From positions 1,550,001 to 1,614,000 of the forward strand of contig NZ_SBHM01000007.1 in assembly GCF_004028095.1 (NCBI RefSeq): a DNA stretch of 64,000 nucleotides, in the 5' to 3' direction. Of this stretch, positions 1-7,730 are shown one piece after another. Numbering within the stretch: the stretch's first letter is position 1; every line of letters begins with the position of its first letter. The notes under the pieces were generated by a model. The model ran no database searches. It had not been told where the DNA came from and was given only the letters and a program-made list of their open reading frames with translations. The stretch is from Paenarthrobacter ureafaciens (GTDB lineage: Bacteria; Actinomycetota; Actinomycetes; Actinomycetales; Micrococcaceae). Both the position numbers and the translations under genes were made by a program.

Positions 1-859
1 AGACCAGGCTGCCGTTCGCCAGTTCCCCTACCGCGGACCGCACCGTCGGAGTGATGCGTCCCAGGAGCGTGGCGCCGTCGTCGGTCAGAGCGGCGCCTTC
101 GAAAGCGGCGGCCTCGTGCGGGAAATGGTCCCGGAGCAGCTGCAGCGAACGCTCCAGCTGGTCTTCGGGACTTACGACGCCGGACCAACAGTCCATGGGG
201 CCGCCCACCACTCCCTCGAACACCATCATGCGGCAGGGGCCGGACGCGGTGAGCCCCGGGAAAGTGAAAAACTCACCCACTCCCGGCGCCATGGACATCC
301 GGATGGCGGCAGCCCCGCCGTCGTCCGTTCCGGTAGCGGTGACGTAATTGAGCGCCAGCACCCGCTGGGGACGGTCGAACGGCGACTTGGCCTTGTCCCG
401 GGGGAACACCTGCCCGATTTCGCCCTTTCCGGTGCTGACGATCACCAACTCGTAGTCCCGGGCCAGTTCTTCCAGAAGGCGGGGAGTGACTTTCTCGATC
501 CGGAAGTCGCCGCCATTCGCGACGAACCGTTCGATCCAGTGCGCGCTCTTGAGCCGCTGGTCAACGGACCTTGCCGGGCCGTCCAGGGGGGCTTCCCACT
601 CAATCGGTTCCTGGCCCTCAACGCGCAGGTGGATGGAGCCGATGGCGGGGGCAGCTCCTGAGTCGGGAATCGCGGTTCCCATTTGTGCTTCGGCGTCCAA
701 GGCGGGTGCGAACATGCACTGGCTGGACATGACTTTTCCGGACCTGATTTGGGCTGCTGAGCGGTCCGAGAACAGCGTGACGGCGTAGCCCTCCCGTTGC
801 AGGCCCAAGGCCAGCTGGGCGCCGGATTCGCCGGCTCCGATGATTGCGATTGTGCGCAT
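1..859 (-). CDS. StyA-like FAD monooxygenase, partial (C-terminus beyond window)
   Basis: Open reading frame from an ATG at 859 to the window edge without a stop, about 286 codons. The N-terminus MRTIAIIGAGESGAQLALGL is a GxGxxG FAD-binding fold. The motif GKVMSSQCMF that follows is typical of the oxygenase subunit of styrene and indole monooxygenases, which use FADH2 supplied by a separate reductase. AAGGA seven bases upstream supports the start. It lies 42 bp after the next gene on the same strand and is a diverged paralogue of it, aligning along its length (for example VIVSTGKGEIGQVF against VIVAAGKGEIAQLF). The family call is firm; the substrate (styrene, indole or another aromatic) is inferred. 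No flavin reductase lies inside the window. Confidence 0.85.
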   Translation of the reverse strand, partial: MRTIAIIGAGESGAQLALGLQREGYAVTLFSDRSAAQIRSGKVMSSQCMFAPALDAEAQMGTAIPDSGAAPAIGSIHLRVEGQEPIEWEAPLDGPARSVDQRLKSAHWIERFVANGGDFRIEKVTPRLLEELARDYELVIVSTGKGEIGQVFPRDKAKSPFDRPQRVLALNYVTATGTDDGGAAAIRMSMAPGVGEFFTFPGLTASGPCRMMVFEGVVGGPMDCWSGVVSPEDQLERSLQLLRDHFPHEAAAFEGAALTDDGATLLGRITPTVRSAVGELANGSLV

Positions 860-901
860 GGTAAATCCTTATTAGCAGGGGCGTGCTATGAAAATCCGGG
901 G

Positions 902-2140
902 TCAGGAAACCTTGGCACCCAGGGCTGCGAGGTAGTCCTCGGCTTTGTCCGGGTACATGAACCACTCCTGGAATTCCGGCGGGTGGTTGAAGCCGTTGGC
1001 AAAGCGGTGCGCGATTTCCGGAACCTGGTTTGCCGCGCCCAGCAACTCAAGGACGTGCGGCGGGGGAGGAGCCAGCAGGGCATTGGTCCAGTGTGCAACG
1101 TGTCGGGCGTAATCCCAATAGCGTTCGAACGTGGCCTGCATGAATGCCGGGTCATAGCGGCGGTCGCCGTGCTCAACGATGCTTTGCAGGTACGACGCCG
1201 CGCACTTGCTGGCGTTGTTGGAACCCTGGCCGGTAATGGGATCGTTCAAAACCACGACGTCGGCAAGGCCAAGTACCTGCTTCCCGCTGGGGAGCGTGGC
1301 AATCGGGTGGCGGACGGTGGGGGCGAAGCGGCCCTGCAGGATGCCGTTGGGGTCGGTCAGTTGGACGTCAGTAGCCCGTTCGGCTTCCCACGGAAGGAAG
1401 GTCTCAAGGATGTTCTTGGATGTTTCCAGGTGCTCGTCCGGAGTAAGGCCCTTCCACACGTCCATGGGACCGCCCGGGACGCCTTCGAAGACCATGATTT
1501 CGCAGGGGCCGCTGGTGGTCAGGGCTGGAAAAACGAAGTACTCGCCCACGCCCGGGATGAGGTTGAAGGAGACCGCCGAGTACTCTTCGCGGGGCTTCAA
1601 GCCGGTGACGTAGGTGAGGGCCAGAGCGCGCTGGGGTGTGTCATAGGTGCTGCGTTCAGCGTCCCGGGTGAAGAGTTGGGCGATCTCGCCCTTGCCGGCG
1701 GCCACGATCACCAGGTCCGAGTTCAGTGCATAGCGTTCCAGCTCATCAACGCCTGCATCCTCGAACACCAGCTCGCCGCCGCGTTTGATGAACTCCTCCA
1801 TGAACCTGGGGAACTTGACGCGCTGGTCGATGGACTGGGCGTGGTTGTCCAGCCTCGAGGCCCAGCTGATGGCCTTCTCACCCGGAAGTTCGGGGTGCGG
1901 GACGGTGAACGAGATCCCGTCAACGGTGGGTGCATCGGGCCACAAATCAAGTCCCAACGCCCGCTCGTGCTCCAGGGCGTTGTGGAAGATGCACTGGCTG
2001 GAGGCAACCTTTCCGTCCCGGATCTCTTCCGACGTCCGGTTGGAAATGGTGGTTACCTGGTAGCCGGCGTCCAGCAGGCCGATGCCCAGCTGAAGGCCGG
2101 ACTGGCCTGCGCCGACGATCGTAATGTGGCGTTGCGTCAT
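902..2140 (-). CDS. StyA-like styrene/indole monooxygenase oxygenase subunit
   Basis: 412 residues, close to the usual StyA length of about 410-420. MTQRHITIVGAGQSGLQLGI gives the dinucleotide-binding motif, GKVASSQCIF the StyA signature, and GLADVVVLNDPITGQGSNNA the C-terminal FAD-contact segment. Members epoxidise the vinyl or indole 2,3 double bond with reduced FAD from a partner reductase. The start is ATG 2140, preceded by GAAGGGCAAGAACC; a longer in-frame start at 2266 has no ribosome site and runs into the intergenic stretch before the SDR gene. It sits between an SDR gene and a second StyA paralogue, all in the same direction, which suggests one catabolic operon. The arrangement (AraC regulator, SDR, StyA-type enzyme) resembles published indole-degradation clusters; the actual substrate is inference. 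Confidence 0.88.
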   Translation of the reverse strand: MTQRHITIVGAGQSGLQLGIGLLDAGYQVTTISNRTSEEIRDGKVASSQCIFHNALEHERALGLDLWPDAPTVDGISFTVPHPELPGEKAISWASRLDNHAQSIDQRVKFPRFMEEFIKRGGELVFEDAGVDELERYALNSDLVIVAAGKGEIAQLFTRDAERSTYDTPQRALALTYVTGLKPREEYSAVSFNLIPGVGEYFVFPALTTSGPCEIMVFEGVPGGPMDVWKGLTPDEHLETSKNILETFLPWEAERATDVQLTDPNGILQGRFAPTVRHPIATLPSGKQVLGLADVVVLNDPITGQGSNNASKCAASYLQSIVEHGDRRYDPAFMQATFERYWDYARHVAHWTNALLAPPPPHVLELLGAANQVPEIAHRFANGFNHPPEFQEWFMYPDKAEDYLAALGAKVS

Positions 2141-2198
2141 GGTTCTTGCCCTTCTATGGTGGGGACGTTTTCGAAGCGGTCGGGTGGATTTTTGGGGG

Positions 2199-2987
2199 TT
2201 AGTTGGCGGCCAGGAGGGGGATGGTCTCTTCGGCGCGTTCCGGGCCCAGTGCCGAATAGCCGCCATCCACGGCCCAGTCTGCGCCGGTCACGAAACTGGC
2301 CTGGTCACTCGCCAGGAAGGCGACGACGTCACCCACTTCGCGTGGCCGGCCCACTCTTTTGAGGGCGTGGAAAGGCGCGGCAACAGCGTCCGTCTTGTCG
2401 AGGTTTCCGTTGCTGAGGGAATCCATGATGTTGCTCCATACCCAGCCGGGGCTCACCGAATTGACCCGGATGTTGTCCGGGGCGAAGTCGACGGCCATGC
2501 TGCGGGTGACCTGGACCAGCGCAGCTTTGCTGGCGGGGTAGAGCCAGCGGCCGGTCTGGGCAACGGAACTGGAAATGGAGGTGAAGTTGATGATCACACC
2601 GTGTCCGGACTTTGCCAGATGCGGCCTGGCCGCGTTGGCGGCCATTACTGCGCTGACCAGGTTGACGTTGAGGGCCTCGAGCCAGTCCTCACGGCCGGAG
2701 CCTGCGCCTTCGTCCTTGTAGGTGCAGGCCAGGTTCACCAGGATGTCCAGGCCGCCGTGGCGGACTACTGTCTCCTCGATCAACTCGTTGAGGGCGGAGT
2801 CGTCCGTGATATCCGTGTGGGAGTAGTGGATCCCTTCCCCGAGCGCTTTGGAGACCGTACCGCCGTCGGGGTCAATGTCGGCTACCACCACAGTGGCTCC
2901 TGCGTCGCGCAACGCAGTGACAACGCCTTGGCCCACTTTGGTTGCTCCGCCCGTGACCACTGCGGTCCTGCCTTCGAGTCCTGACAT
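2199..2987 (-). CDS. Short-chain dehydrogenase/reductase of the monooxygenase cluster
   Basis: 262 residues, a classical SDR. The cofactor motif is TGGATKVG near residue 14. NVNLVSAVMA, the catalytic YPASK (Tyr-x-x-x-Lys) and the SPGWVWSNIM segment follow, and the C-terminus ends in the usual FVTGADWAVDGGY. It probably oxidises a dihydrodiol or alcohol formed by the StyA-like enzymes downstream; that role is inferred from position. The start is ATG 2987 with AGGAGAGGG upstream, but a TTG at 2993 in the same frame would place the ribosome site at tighter spacing. The 145 bp between this gene and the upstream 51-residue ORF contain a tandem half-site repeat, described separately. Confidence 0.88.
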   Translation of the reverse strand: MSGLEGRTAVVTGGATKVGQGVVTALRDAGATVVVADIDPDGGTVSKALGEGIHYSHTDITDDSALNELIEETVVRHGGLDILVNLACTYKDEGAGSGREDWLEALNVNLVSAVMAANAARPHLAKSGHGVIINFTSISSSVAQTGRWLYPASKAALVQVTRSMAVDFAPDNIRVNSVSPGWVWSNIMDSLSNGNLDKTDAVAAPFHALKRVGRPREVGDVVAFLASDQASFVTGADWAVDGGYSALGPERAEETIPLLAAN

Positions 2988-3080
2988 GGCCAAACCCTCT
3001 CCTTTGTGGATTCTGCTGATGAGCGAATGTGGCGTGCTTCATATTCGCTGTGAAGTGACTCTAGGTAGCCGCCGGCCTCC

Positions 3081-3123
3081 CGGAATATCCACTTGGCGCG
3101 GACGTCATCCGGAATGCGCAACG
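3081..3123. promoter_or_regulatory. Candidate AraC-type operator, copy 1 (tandem half-sites)
   Basis: This 43-bp stretch matches 3376-3418 at 31 of 43 positions with no gaps and in the same orientation. The halves start at 3082 (GGAATATCCACTTGGCG) and 3102 (ACGTCATCCGGAATGCG), 20 bp apart, about two helical turns, as is usual for AraC-family dimers. It lies about 95 bp upstream of the SDR start, where an activator of the SDR-StyA operon would bind. Binding by the divergent AraC protein is inferred. Confidence 0.6.
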
Positions 3124-3132
3124 GAGGCGGAA

Positions 3133-3288
3133 TCAATCGCCGGGGTACTGGTCGTCGTCTTCCTCGAGCCACCCAACCCAAGGGGCGGACGTCACCGTTG
3201 CCTCCGGCGTGCGCAGCTGCTTTTCCCAGGCCTCAAAGTGCCGCTCCCACTCATGGCGGCGGTCGTGTACCAGCTTGATGTTCTTCAC
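3133..3288 (-). CDS. 51-residue hypothetical protein
   Basis: GTG at 3288 with GGAGG nine bases upstream, ending in TGA at 3133-3135. The product begins MKNIKLVHDRRHEWERHFEA and ends EEDDDQYPGD. It is charged, probably helical at the N-terminus, and acidic at the C-terminus, with two Trp near its centre (APWVGWLEED). No signal peptide or membrane segment is visible. It is the first reading frame after the divergent promoter and runs towards the SDR and StyA-like genes, so it may be the first gene of that operon. The ribosome site and protein-like composition support it; I do not recognise the family. Confidence 0.6.
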   Translation of the reverse strand: MKNIKLVHDRRHEWERHFEAWEKQLRTPEATVTSAPWVGWLEEDDDQYPGD

Positions 3289-3322
3289 GGAGTTTCACCT
3301 CCCTTCAGTGCTGTTGCGGAAA

Positions 3323-3338
3323 TATGACGTACGTCATA
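3323..3338. promoter_or_regulatory. 16-bp perfect palindrome in divergent promoter
   Basis: TATGACGTACGTCATA is perfectly self-complementary and lies between the 51-residue ORF (start 3288, minus) and the AraC gene (plus). It is placed to overlap the promoter of the minus-strand operon. It differs from the tandem AraC-type half-sites and could be an operator for another dimeric regulator. No binding protein can be named from sequence. Confidence 0.45.
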
Positions 3339-3375
3339 CTTGGTCTAAGAGCGACTTTAGGCAGCTGCTCAGGTT

Positions 3376-3418
3376 CGGAATATCCGCCAGGCGTAAGGAT
3401 CATCCGGAAAGCGAAATG
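3376..3418. promoter_or_regulatory. Candidate AraC-type operator, copy 2 (tandem half-sites)
   Basis: Two 17-nt direct half-sites, GGAATATCCGCCAGGCG at 3377 and GGATCATCCGGAAAGCG at 3397, share 12 of 17 bases with a 20-bp period. The block ends 28 bp before the AraC start, a position suited to autoregulation. A second copy of the whole block is at 3081-3123. Confidence 0.6.
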
Positions 3419-3446
3419 CCGTAGCCAGACCCTAGGTAGGTGCCAT

Positions 3447-4421
3447 GTGGTGAGGATCCTTCCCCGCGACGTCTTGCGTGGGCGGCCGACGACTGCCACC
3501 AGGGATGTTGACGAGGCGCACGCGAAAATTGCCGAGCTGTTCTGCGGCCATGAACTTGCGCCCCGTGCCAGCAAGGCTGCCGTGGACATGAAGCTGCGTT
3601 CGCTGCACCGCGGGGATGTAGGGATCGAGTTCCTGGATTACGGGGCCGATGTGCGGATTGAGCCGGAGGGCCTGCAGGATTTCCATCTGGTCCAGATCCC
3701 ATTGGCGGGCCACGCCTCCATGCAGGTGGGGTCAGTCAGCGTTGATTCAACCCCGCGTATGGCTTCCGTCCCGCCTGTTGACCGCCCCTTCAGCATGTCG
3801 TGGGATGCGGGCAGCCCGCACCTGATTGTGTATGTTCGCCGGACTGCGCTTGAACGGGTGGCCACATCACTCAACGGTGGCCTGGAGCCCAAAGGCGGGC
3901 TCGGCTACGGCATGGACCTCACAACCGCGGCCGGCAGGGCGTTCCTGAGGTCCGTCGTCGAACTTCACGATGACCTGATCAGCAAGCCGCAAGCGGCCAC
4001 GCCTGCGTTCGTGCAGGGATTGCTGGCGGACAGCATGATGTCGCGGCTGCTGATGGCCATGGAAGCTCCGGAGCCGGGGATGCGGGATGTGGAAACGGAG
4101 AGTCGCTTGGTCAGGGAATGCCGCGAGCTGTTGGAGCGGCATGCCTTCGAGGAACTCACAGTGCCGGACATCGCGGAGTGCCTTGGTGTATCGGTGCGCA
4201 CGCTGCAGACGGCGCTCCGGGCGGAATGCGGTGCTACGCCGTCGGAGTTGTTGCGGTCGATCCGTCTGGACCGCGCCCGCGAGATGCTCTTGGAGGCCGA
4301 TCCGAGGGAGCAAACGGTGACCGCAGTGGCCGAGCTGTGCGGGTTTACCCACCAAGGACGGTTCTCGGCGCTGTACCTGCAGTCATTCGGCGAGTTGCCG
4401 TCGGAGAGCCTGCGCCGCTAG
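3447..4421 (+). CDS. AraC family transcriptional regulator
   Basis: 324 residues from GTG 3447 (a second GTG follows at 3450), with AGGTAGG upstream. The N-terminal two-thirds resembles the cupin-like AraC_binding_2 sensing domain (VEFLD-type strand and the HLIVYV region). The last 100 residues carry the double helix-turn-helix: TVPDIAECLGVSVRTLQTAL and VTAVAELCGFTHQGRFSALY, ending FGELPSESLRR. A longer frame reaches back to 3324 but would run through the palindrome and the half-site repeat, so I reject that start. It is divergent from the SDR/StyA-like cluster and probably activates it in response to an aromatic inducer; the inducer is unknown. Confidence 0.85.
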   Translation: MVRILPRDVLRGRPTTATRDVDEAHAKIAELFCGHELAPRASKAAVDMKLRSLHRGDVGIEFLDYGADVRIEPEGLQDFHLVQIPLAGHASMQVGSVSVDSTPRMASVPPVDRPFSMSWDAGSPHLIVYVRRTALERVATSLNGGLEPKGGLGYGMDLTTAAGRAFLRSVVELHDDLISKPQAATPAFVQGLLADSMMSRLLMAMEAPEPGMRDVETESRLVRECRELLERHAFEELTVPDIAECLGVSVRTLQTALRAECGATPSELLRSIRLDRAREMLLEADPREQTVTAVAELCGFTHQGRFSALYLQSFGELPSESLRR

Positions 4422-4482
4422 CCCAACTGACTGGCATTAGGGGTTGCTCTGAGCCCTCAGAACAACCCCTGCTGCCAGTCAG
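4421..4482. repeat. 62-bp palindromic dispersed repeat, copy 1
   Basis: The sequence folds on itself: CTGACTGGCA (4427-4436) pairs with TGCCAGTCAG (4473-4482), GGGGTTG (4440-4446) with CAACCCC (4463-4469), and CTGAG (4449-4453) with CTCAG (4456-4460). It sits exactly between the convergent AraC and GntR genes and shares 57 of 62 bases with 43330-43391. It could act as a bidirectional terminator, though no T-run follows. Confidence 0.75.
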
Positions 4483-4494
4483 ATCGGTGACGCG

Positions 4495-5196
4495 CTAGGC
4501 CTCCAGCACGTACGTCTTCAGATCGTCCAGGGTCTGCTGCATGTGCTCATCCATGGCCAGCCGGGCGTCGTTGGCGGTGCGGGACTCCAGAGCCGTGGTG
4601 ATGCTGCGGTGGTGCTTGATGGCGTGTTCCTGGATCTCGGGAACCGCCGAAGTCTGCGTGCGGCGGGCCTCGAGCACGCGATGCAACGGCTCGAACAGTA
4701 CGGCTACGAACACGTTGCCGGAGGCGTGCAGAATGACGTCGTGGAAGGCGAGGTCGGCCTCGACGAACGCTGCAACATCGTTGATCTCATGGGCGGACTG
4801 CATCTGCTCCACGTGATCCTTGAGGACCTCGAGGTCCTCGTCCGAAATGCGGCCGGCGGCGAGCTCACAAGCGCCGGTCTCCAGCATGCGCCGGAGTTCG
4901 ATGAGCTGGATGGCGGCCGCCGCGTCCTTGGTACCTTCGGACGCCGCACGCAGCACGGCCTCGAGCGAAGTCCACTGATTCAGGGGGTTCACGAACGTTC
5001 CCCGGCCGCGTTCAACACTCAGGATCTTCTGGGCTTCAAGGGTTTTCATGGCTTCGCGGACCGTCATGCGGCTCACCTCGTGGCGCGCGCTGAGCTCCAG
5101 CTCGCCCGGGACTACAGTGCCGGGCGGAAACTCGCCGGCGACGATCCTGTCCAGCAGCTCATCAGCAACGACGCCGACCAGCGACTTGCGTGCCAT
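4495..5196 (-). CDS. FadR-subfamily GntR repressor of the acid-sugar locus
   Basis: 233 residues from ATG 5196 with AAGGGGG upstream. An N-terminal winged helix-turn-helix (VPGELELSARHEVSRMTVRE, then GRGTFV) is followed by an all-helical FCD sensor domain with metal-site residues in LAFHDVILHASGN and the later EHAIKHHRSI. Longer in-frame starts lack a ribosome site. It follows the hydrolase gene in the same direction after 71 bp. That gap contains TGTCAGACA, which matches the palindrome in the divergent promoter at 6143-6157. Autoregulation and control of the kinase operon by a sugar acid or its phosphate are inferred. Confidence 0.88.
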   Translation of the reverse strand: MARKSLVGVVADELLDRIVAGEFPPGTVVPGELELSARHEVSRMTVREAMKTLEAQKILSVERGRGTFVNPLNQWTSLEAVLRAASEGTKDAAAAIQLIELRRMLETGACELAAGRISDEDLEVLKDHVEQMQSAHEINDVAAFVEADLAFHDVILHASGNVFVAVLFEPLHRVLEARRTQTSAVPEIQEHAIKHHRSITTALESRTANDARLAMDEHMQQTLDDLKTYVLEA

Positions 5197-5256
5197 GGGT
5201 CCCCCTTTCCTTGCTTCCGATCTCCCATCCCGCGGTTCCCCCTTGGGCAGGATGGT

Positions 5257-5265
5257 TGTCAGACA
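5257..5265. promoter_or_regulatory. GntR-type operator half-palindrome TGTCAGACA
   Basis: TGTC-A-GACA lies 61 bp before the repressor start, at the end of the hydrolase gene, in the wider sequence GGTTGTCAGACATCTTA. The same TGTC-N-GACA core with the ACATCTTA flank recurs at 6143-6157. This suggests that one FadR-type protein binds both. Confidence 0.6.
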
Positions 5266-5267
5266 TC

Positions 5268-6071
5268 TTACGCTGGCAGTGGCCGGCTTGTTTTCCAAAA
5301 CTCCATCAGCGTCACAGCGCATGCCTCCGGCTGTTCCCAGTGGACGCTGTGCCCCGCGTTCTCCACCGCTTTGAGCCGCCTGCCTGGAGCAGCCGCTGCA
5401 AAGTCAGTCATCTGGTCGATGGAACGCACGCGGTCGCCCACTCCGGCGATGACCAGCAGGGGCGCCAGGACGCGCCCGGGTATTGAAGGCCCGACGCCGG
5501 TCATGGCCGCCAATGCGCTCGGGGCAAGGACCCGGAAGGGCAGGTCAAAGCCTTTGCTGAGCTTCTCTTGATCCTCCGCAGGGAGATCCCCGTACCAGGC
5601 CCTCATGCACTTCCCGACGAACCCTGCATCGAAGTGTCCTTGCTCCACCTGCTCCCGGATCAGGTTGCGGAAACCGGCGTTGGGCGGCGCGGGCACCATT
5701 CCCAAGAGCGTCAGCGTAGCCACGAGGTCCGGCCGTGCTGCGGCCAACGTCAGGGCGACGCTGCCTCCCATGGAGTGACCCAGCAGGTGTACGGGGCCGG
5801 AAGTCATTCGCCCGATCGTGGCTCCAACCGATGCTGCAGCCGTCTCCAAGGTCCACTCAAAGTCCTGCGGAAGTTCCTGGCCGGCGTGGTAACCGGGGAG
5901 GTCCAGGATCCACACGGTCTGACCGCGCTCCACAAGCTTCGAGGCCAAGGGCTCCCAGTAAGCCGAGCCGGATGCCCAGCCATGGATCAGGACTGCAGGG
6001 GGCTGGTTGTTCGGGGCCTCGGAGGGCTCGCGAACGTCAACAAAGCAGGGCGGGACCCCGATGTCAGCCAT
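5268..6071 (-). CDS. Alpha/beta hydrolase
   Basis: 267 residues from ATG 6071. Motifs of the alpha/beta-hydrolase fold are the oxyanion-hole strand VLIHGWASGSAYW, the nucleophile elbow GHSMGGS (Ser), a late Asp in AGVGDRV and the catalytic His in NAGHSVHWEQ. An upstream in-frame GTG at 6125 has no ribosome site. It is divergent from the sugar-acid kinase gene across the 6143-6157 operator and followed by the repressor. A lactonase or esterase that feeds an open-chain sugar acid into the pathway would fit, but the sequence alone does not show the substrate. Confidence 0.8.
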   Translation of the reverse strand: MADIGVPPCFVDVREPSEAPNNQPPAVLIHGWASGSAYWEPLASKLVERGQTVWILDLPGYHAGQELPQDFEWTLETAAASVGATIGRMTSGPVHLLGHSMGGSVALTLAAARPDLVATLTLLGMVPAPPNAGFRNLIREQVEQGHFDAGFVGKCMRAWYGDLPAEDQEKLSKGFDLPFRVLAPSALAAMTGVGPSIPGRVLAPLLVIAGVGDRVRSIDQMTDFAAAAPGRRLKAVENAGHSVHWEQPEACAVTLMEFWKTSRPLPA

Positions 6072-6142
6072 GGTCCCTAGCCTAGCCAGCGTGATCGCCT
6101 TGCGCGGTAAGGAGCGCTGTGTCACACTGGCATTGAAATGTT

Positions 6143-6157
6143 AGATGTCTGACATCT
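6143..6157. promoter_or_regulatory. 15-bp palindromic operator AGATGTCTGACATCT
   Basis: Perfect palindrome AGATGTC-T-GACATCT between the divergent hydrolase (start 6071) and kinase (start about 6205) genes. It shares the TGTC-N-GACA core with 5257-5265 in front of the FadR-type regulator gene, its most likely ligand protein. Confidence 0.65.
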
Positions 6158-6204
6158 TACATTCACAATCATTGCCGCTTAGATTTCCCACGATGGAGTG
6201 TTCC

Positions 6205-7707
6205 GTGATCCCTGAAGCCGAAGTCCTGGCCGCCTTCCCGGCGGAAGTTCAGATCCCTGCTCAGCTGGTGGCCGACGCCGTTGCAGCGTCCTCGGCGAAC
6301 AGCCCCCGCATCCTGGTTGTCCTGGACGACGACCCCACGGGTACCCAGTCCGTTGCCGACCTCGCGGTGCTGACCCGCTGGGACGTGGAAGATTTCACGT
6401 GGGCCTTCGATCACATCCGCCGGAACCAGACCAAGCCCGCCGTCTACGTCCTGACGAATACCCGCAGCCTGGACCCGGCCGAGGCGGCGGCGCGTAACGA
6501 GGAAATCGTCCGCAACGCCCTTGCCGCAGCTGCCGGCATCGTGACCCTAGGCTTCGTGAGCCGCAGCGACTCCACCCTTCGCGGCCACTACCCGCTGGAG
6601 CCTGACGTCATCGCCGCAACCGTGGCTGCAGAAACGGGCGGTGCCACGGACGGCGTCGTGATTGTTCCCGCCTTCCCCGACGCCGGCCGCGTCACCATCG
6701 GCGGCGTGCACTACATGCGCGACTCCGGGGACGACGCCGGCTCACTCACCCCGGTTGCTGAGACCGAATTCGCCAAGGACGCCACGTTCGGGTTCTCGAA
6801 TTCCCGGATGGCCAAGTATGTGGAGGAGAAGTCACAGGGACGCTTCCCCGCGGAGGACGTGATTGTCCTGGACCTGAACATCATCCGCGCCGGCGCCTCG
6901 GCACAGGATCCCGCCATCTCAGCCAAGGCGATCGCCGACGCCATCGAGCCGGCCACCGACTCCACCCCGGTTGTGGCGGACATCGTCACCGAGAATGACT
7001 TCCGTGCGCTGGCCCTCGGCCTGGAAGAAGCGGAACGCCGCGGCAAGAAGCTCCTTTACCGCGTTGGCCCGCCGTTCGTCCGTGGCCGCATCGGCCAGGA
7101 GATCCGCGAGGCCCTCACTGGAGAAGAGGCCTACGCCGGCAACACACCCTCCACCGCCGGGGGCCTGATTGTGGTCGGCTCACACGTTGGCCTGACCACC
7201 CGCCAACTCAACGTCCTCACCAGCGAACACAGCAGCGCCCGCATCATCGAGATCGACGTGGAAAGACTCGTTGCCGAAACCAAAACAGCAGCGGAAGCTG
7301 AGCAGTACATCGCAACAGTGGTCAGCGACGTCGTCGATGCCCTCCGGGAAGGCGACGTCATTGTCCACACCAGCCGCCTGCTCATCAAGACCGACGATCC
7401 CGCAGCGAGCCTGCAGATCGCCCGCACTGTTTCTGCCGCCGTCGTATCGGTCGTGAACCGGACCCTGAAGACCTTCCCGCCGCGCTTCGTCATCGCAAAG
7501 GGCGGCATCACTTCCTCCGACGTTGCAGCGCACGGCCTGGAAATCCGCCACGCGATTGTCCGGGGGCCGATGCTTCCCGGAATCGTCTCCCTTTGGGAAC
7601 CCGTGGACGGCCCCGCGAAGGGCATCCCGTACATCGTCTTCGCCGGCAACGTGGGCGACGACCAGTCACTGGCCCACGTCACCCGCAAACTCAGCAGCAC
7701 TTTCTAG
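6205..7707 (+). CDS. DUF1537-family four-carbon acid-sugar kinase (OtnK-like)
   Basis: 500 residues. The N-terminal half carries VVLDDDPTGTQSVADLAVLT and the strand VTLGFVSRSDSTLRGHYPLE, both hallmarks of DUF1537 (sugar-binding half). The C-terminal nucleotide-binding half contains FVIAKGGITSSDVA and ends in the WEPVDGP...YIVFAGNVGDD region. Members phosphorylate 3- or 2-oxo-tetronate or related four-carbon acids with ATP. I chose GTG 6205 because GGAG lies six bases upstream; ATG 6193 is also in frame but lacks a site, and the still longer frame overlaps the operator. It is followed after 23 bp by a dehydrogenase, then a GntP permease and an aldolase, consistent with erythronate or threonate catabolism. 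Confidence 0.88.
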   Translation: MIPEAEVLAAFPAEVQIPAQLVADAVAASSANSPRILVVLDDDPTGTQSVADLAVLTRWDVEDFTWAFDHIRRNQTKPAVYVLTNTRSLDPAEAAARNEEIVRNALAAAAGIVTLGFVSRSDSTLRGHYPLEPDVIAATVAAETGGATDGVVIVPAFPDAGRVTIGGVHYMRDSGDDAGSLTPVAETEFAKDATFGFSNSRMAKYVEEKSQGRFPAEDVIVLDLNIIRAGASAQDPAISAKAIADAIEPATDSTPVVADIVTENDFRALALGLEEAERRGKKLLYRVGPPFVRGRIGQEIREALTGEEAYAGNTPSTAGGLIVVGSHVGLTTRQLNVLTSEHSSARIIEIDVERLVAETKTAAEAEQYIATVVSDVVDALREGDVIVHTSRLLIKTDDPAASLQIARTVSAAVVSVVNRTLKTFPPRFVIAKGGITSSDVAAHGLEIRHAIVRGPMLPGIVSLWEPVDGPAKGIPYIVFAGNVGDDQSLAHVTRKLSSTF

Positions 7708-7730
7708 AAACACCTTCAACGGAGAACATC

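Noticed and set aside
797..2362. Long plus-strand open frame across the StyA-like genes
   Set aside because: It runs antisense to a clear StyA-family protein and its product has no family motif; a high-GC shadow frame.
2882..3181. Minus-strand frame of 99 codons across the SDR promoter
   Set aside because: Its apparent protein similarity to part of 3376-3418 comes from the duplicated DNA half-site block; it overlaps the SDR start and the 51-residue gene and has no ribosome site.
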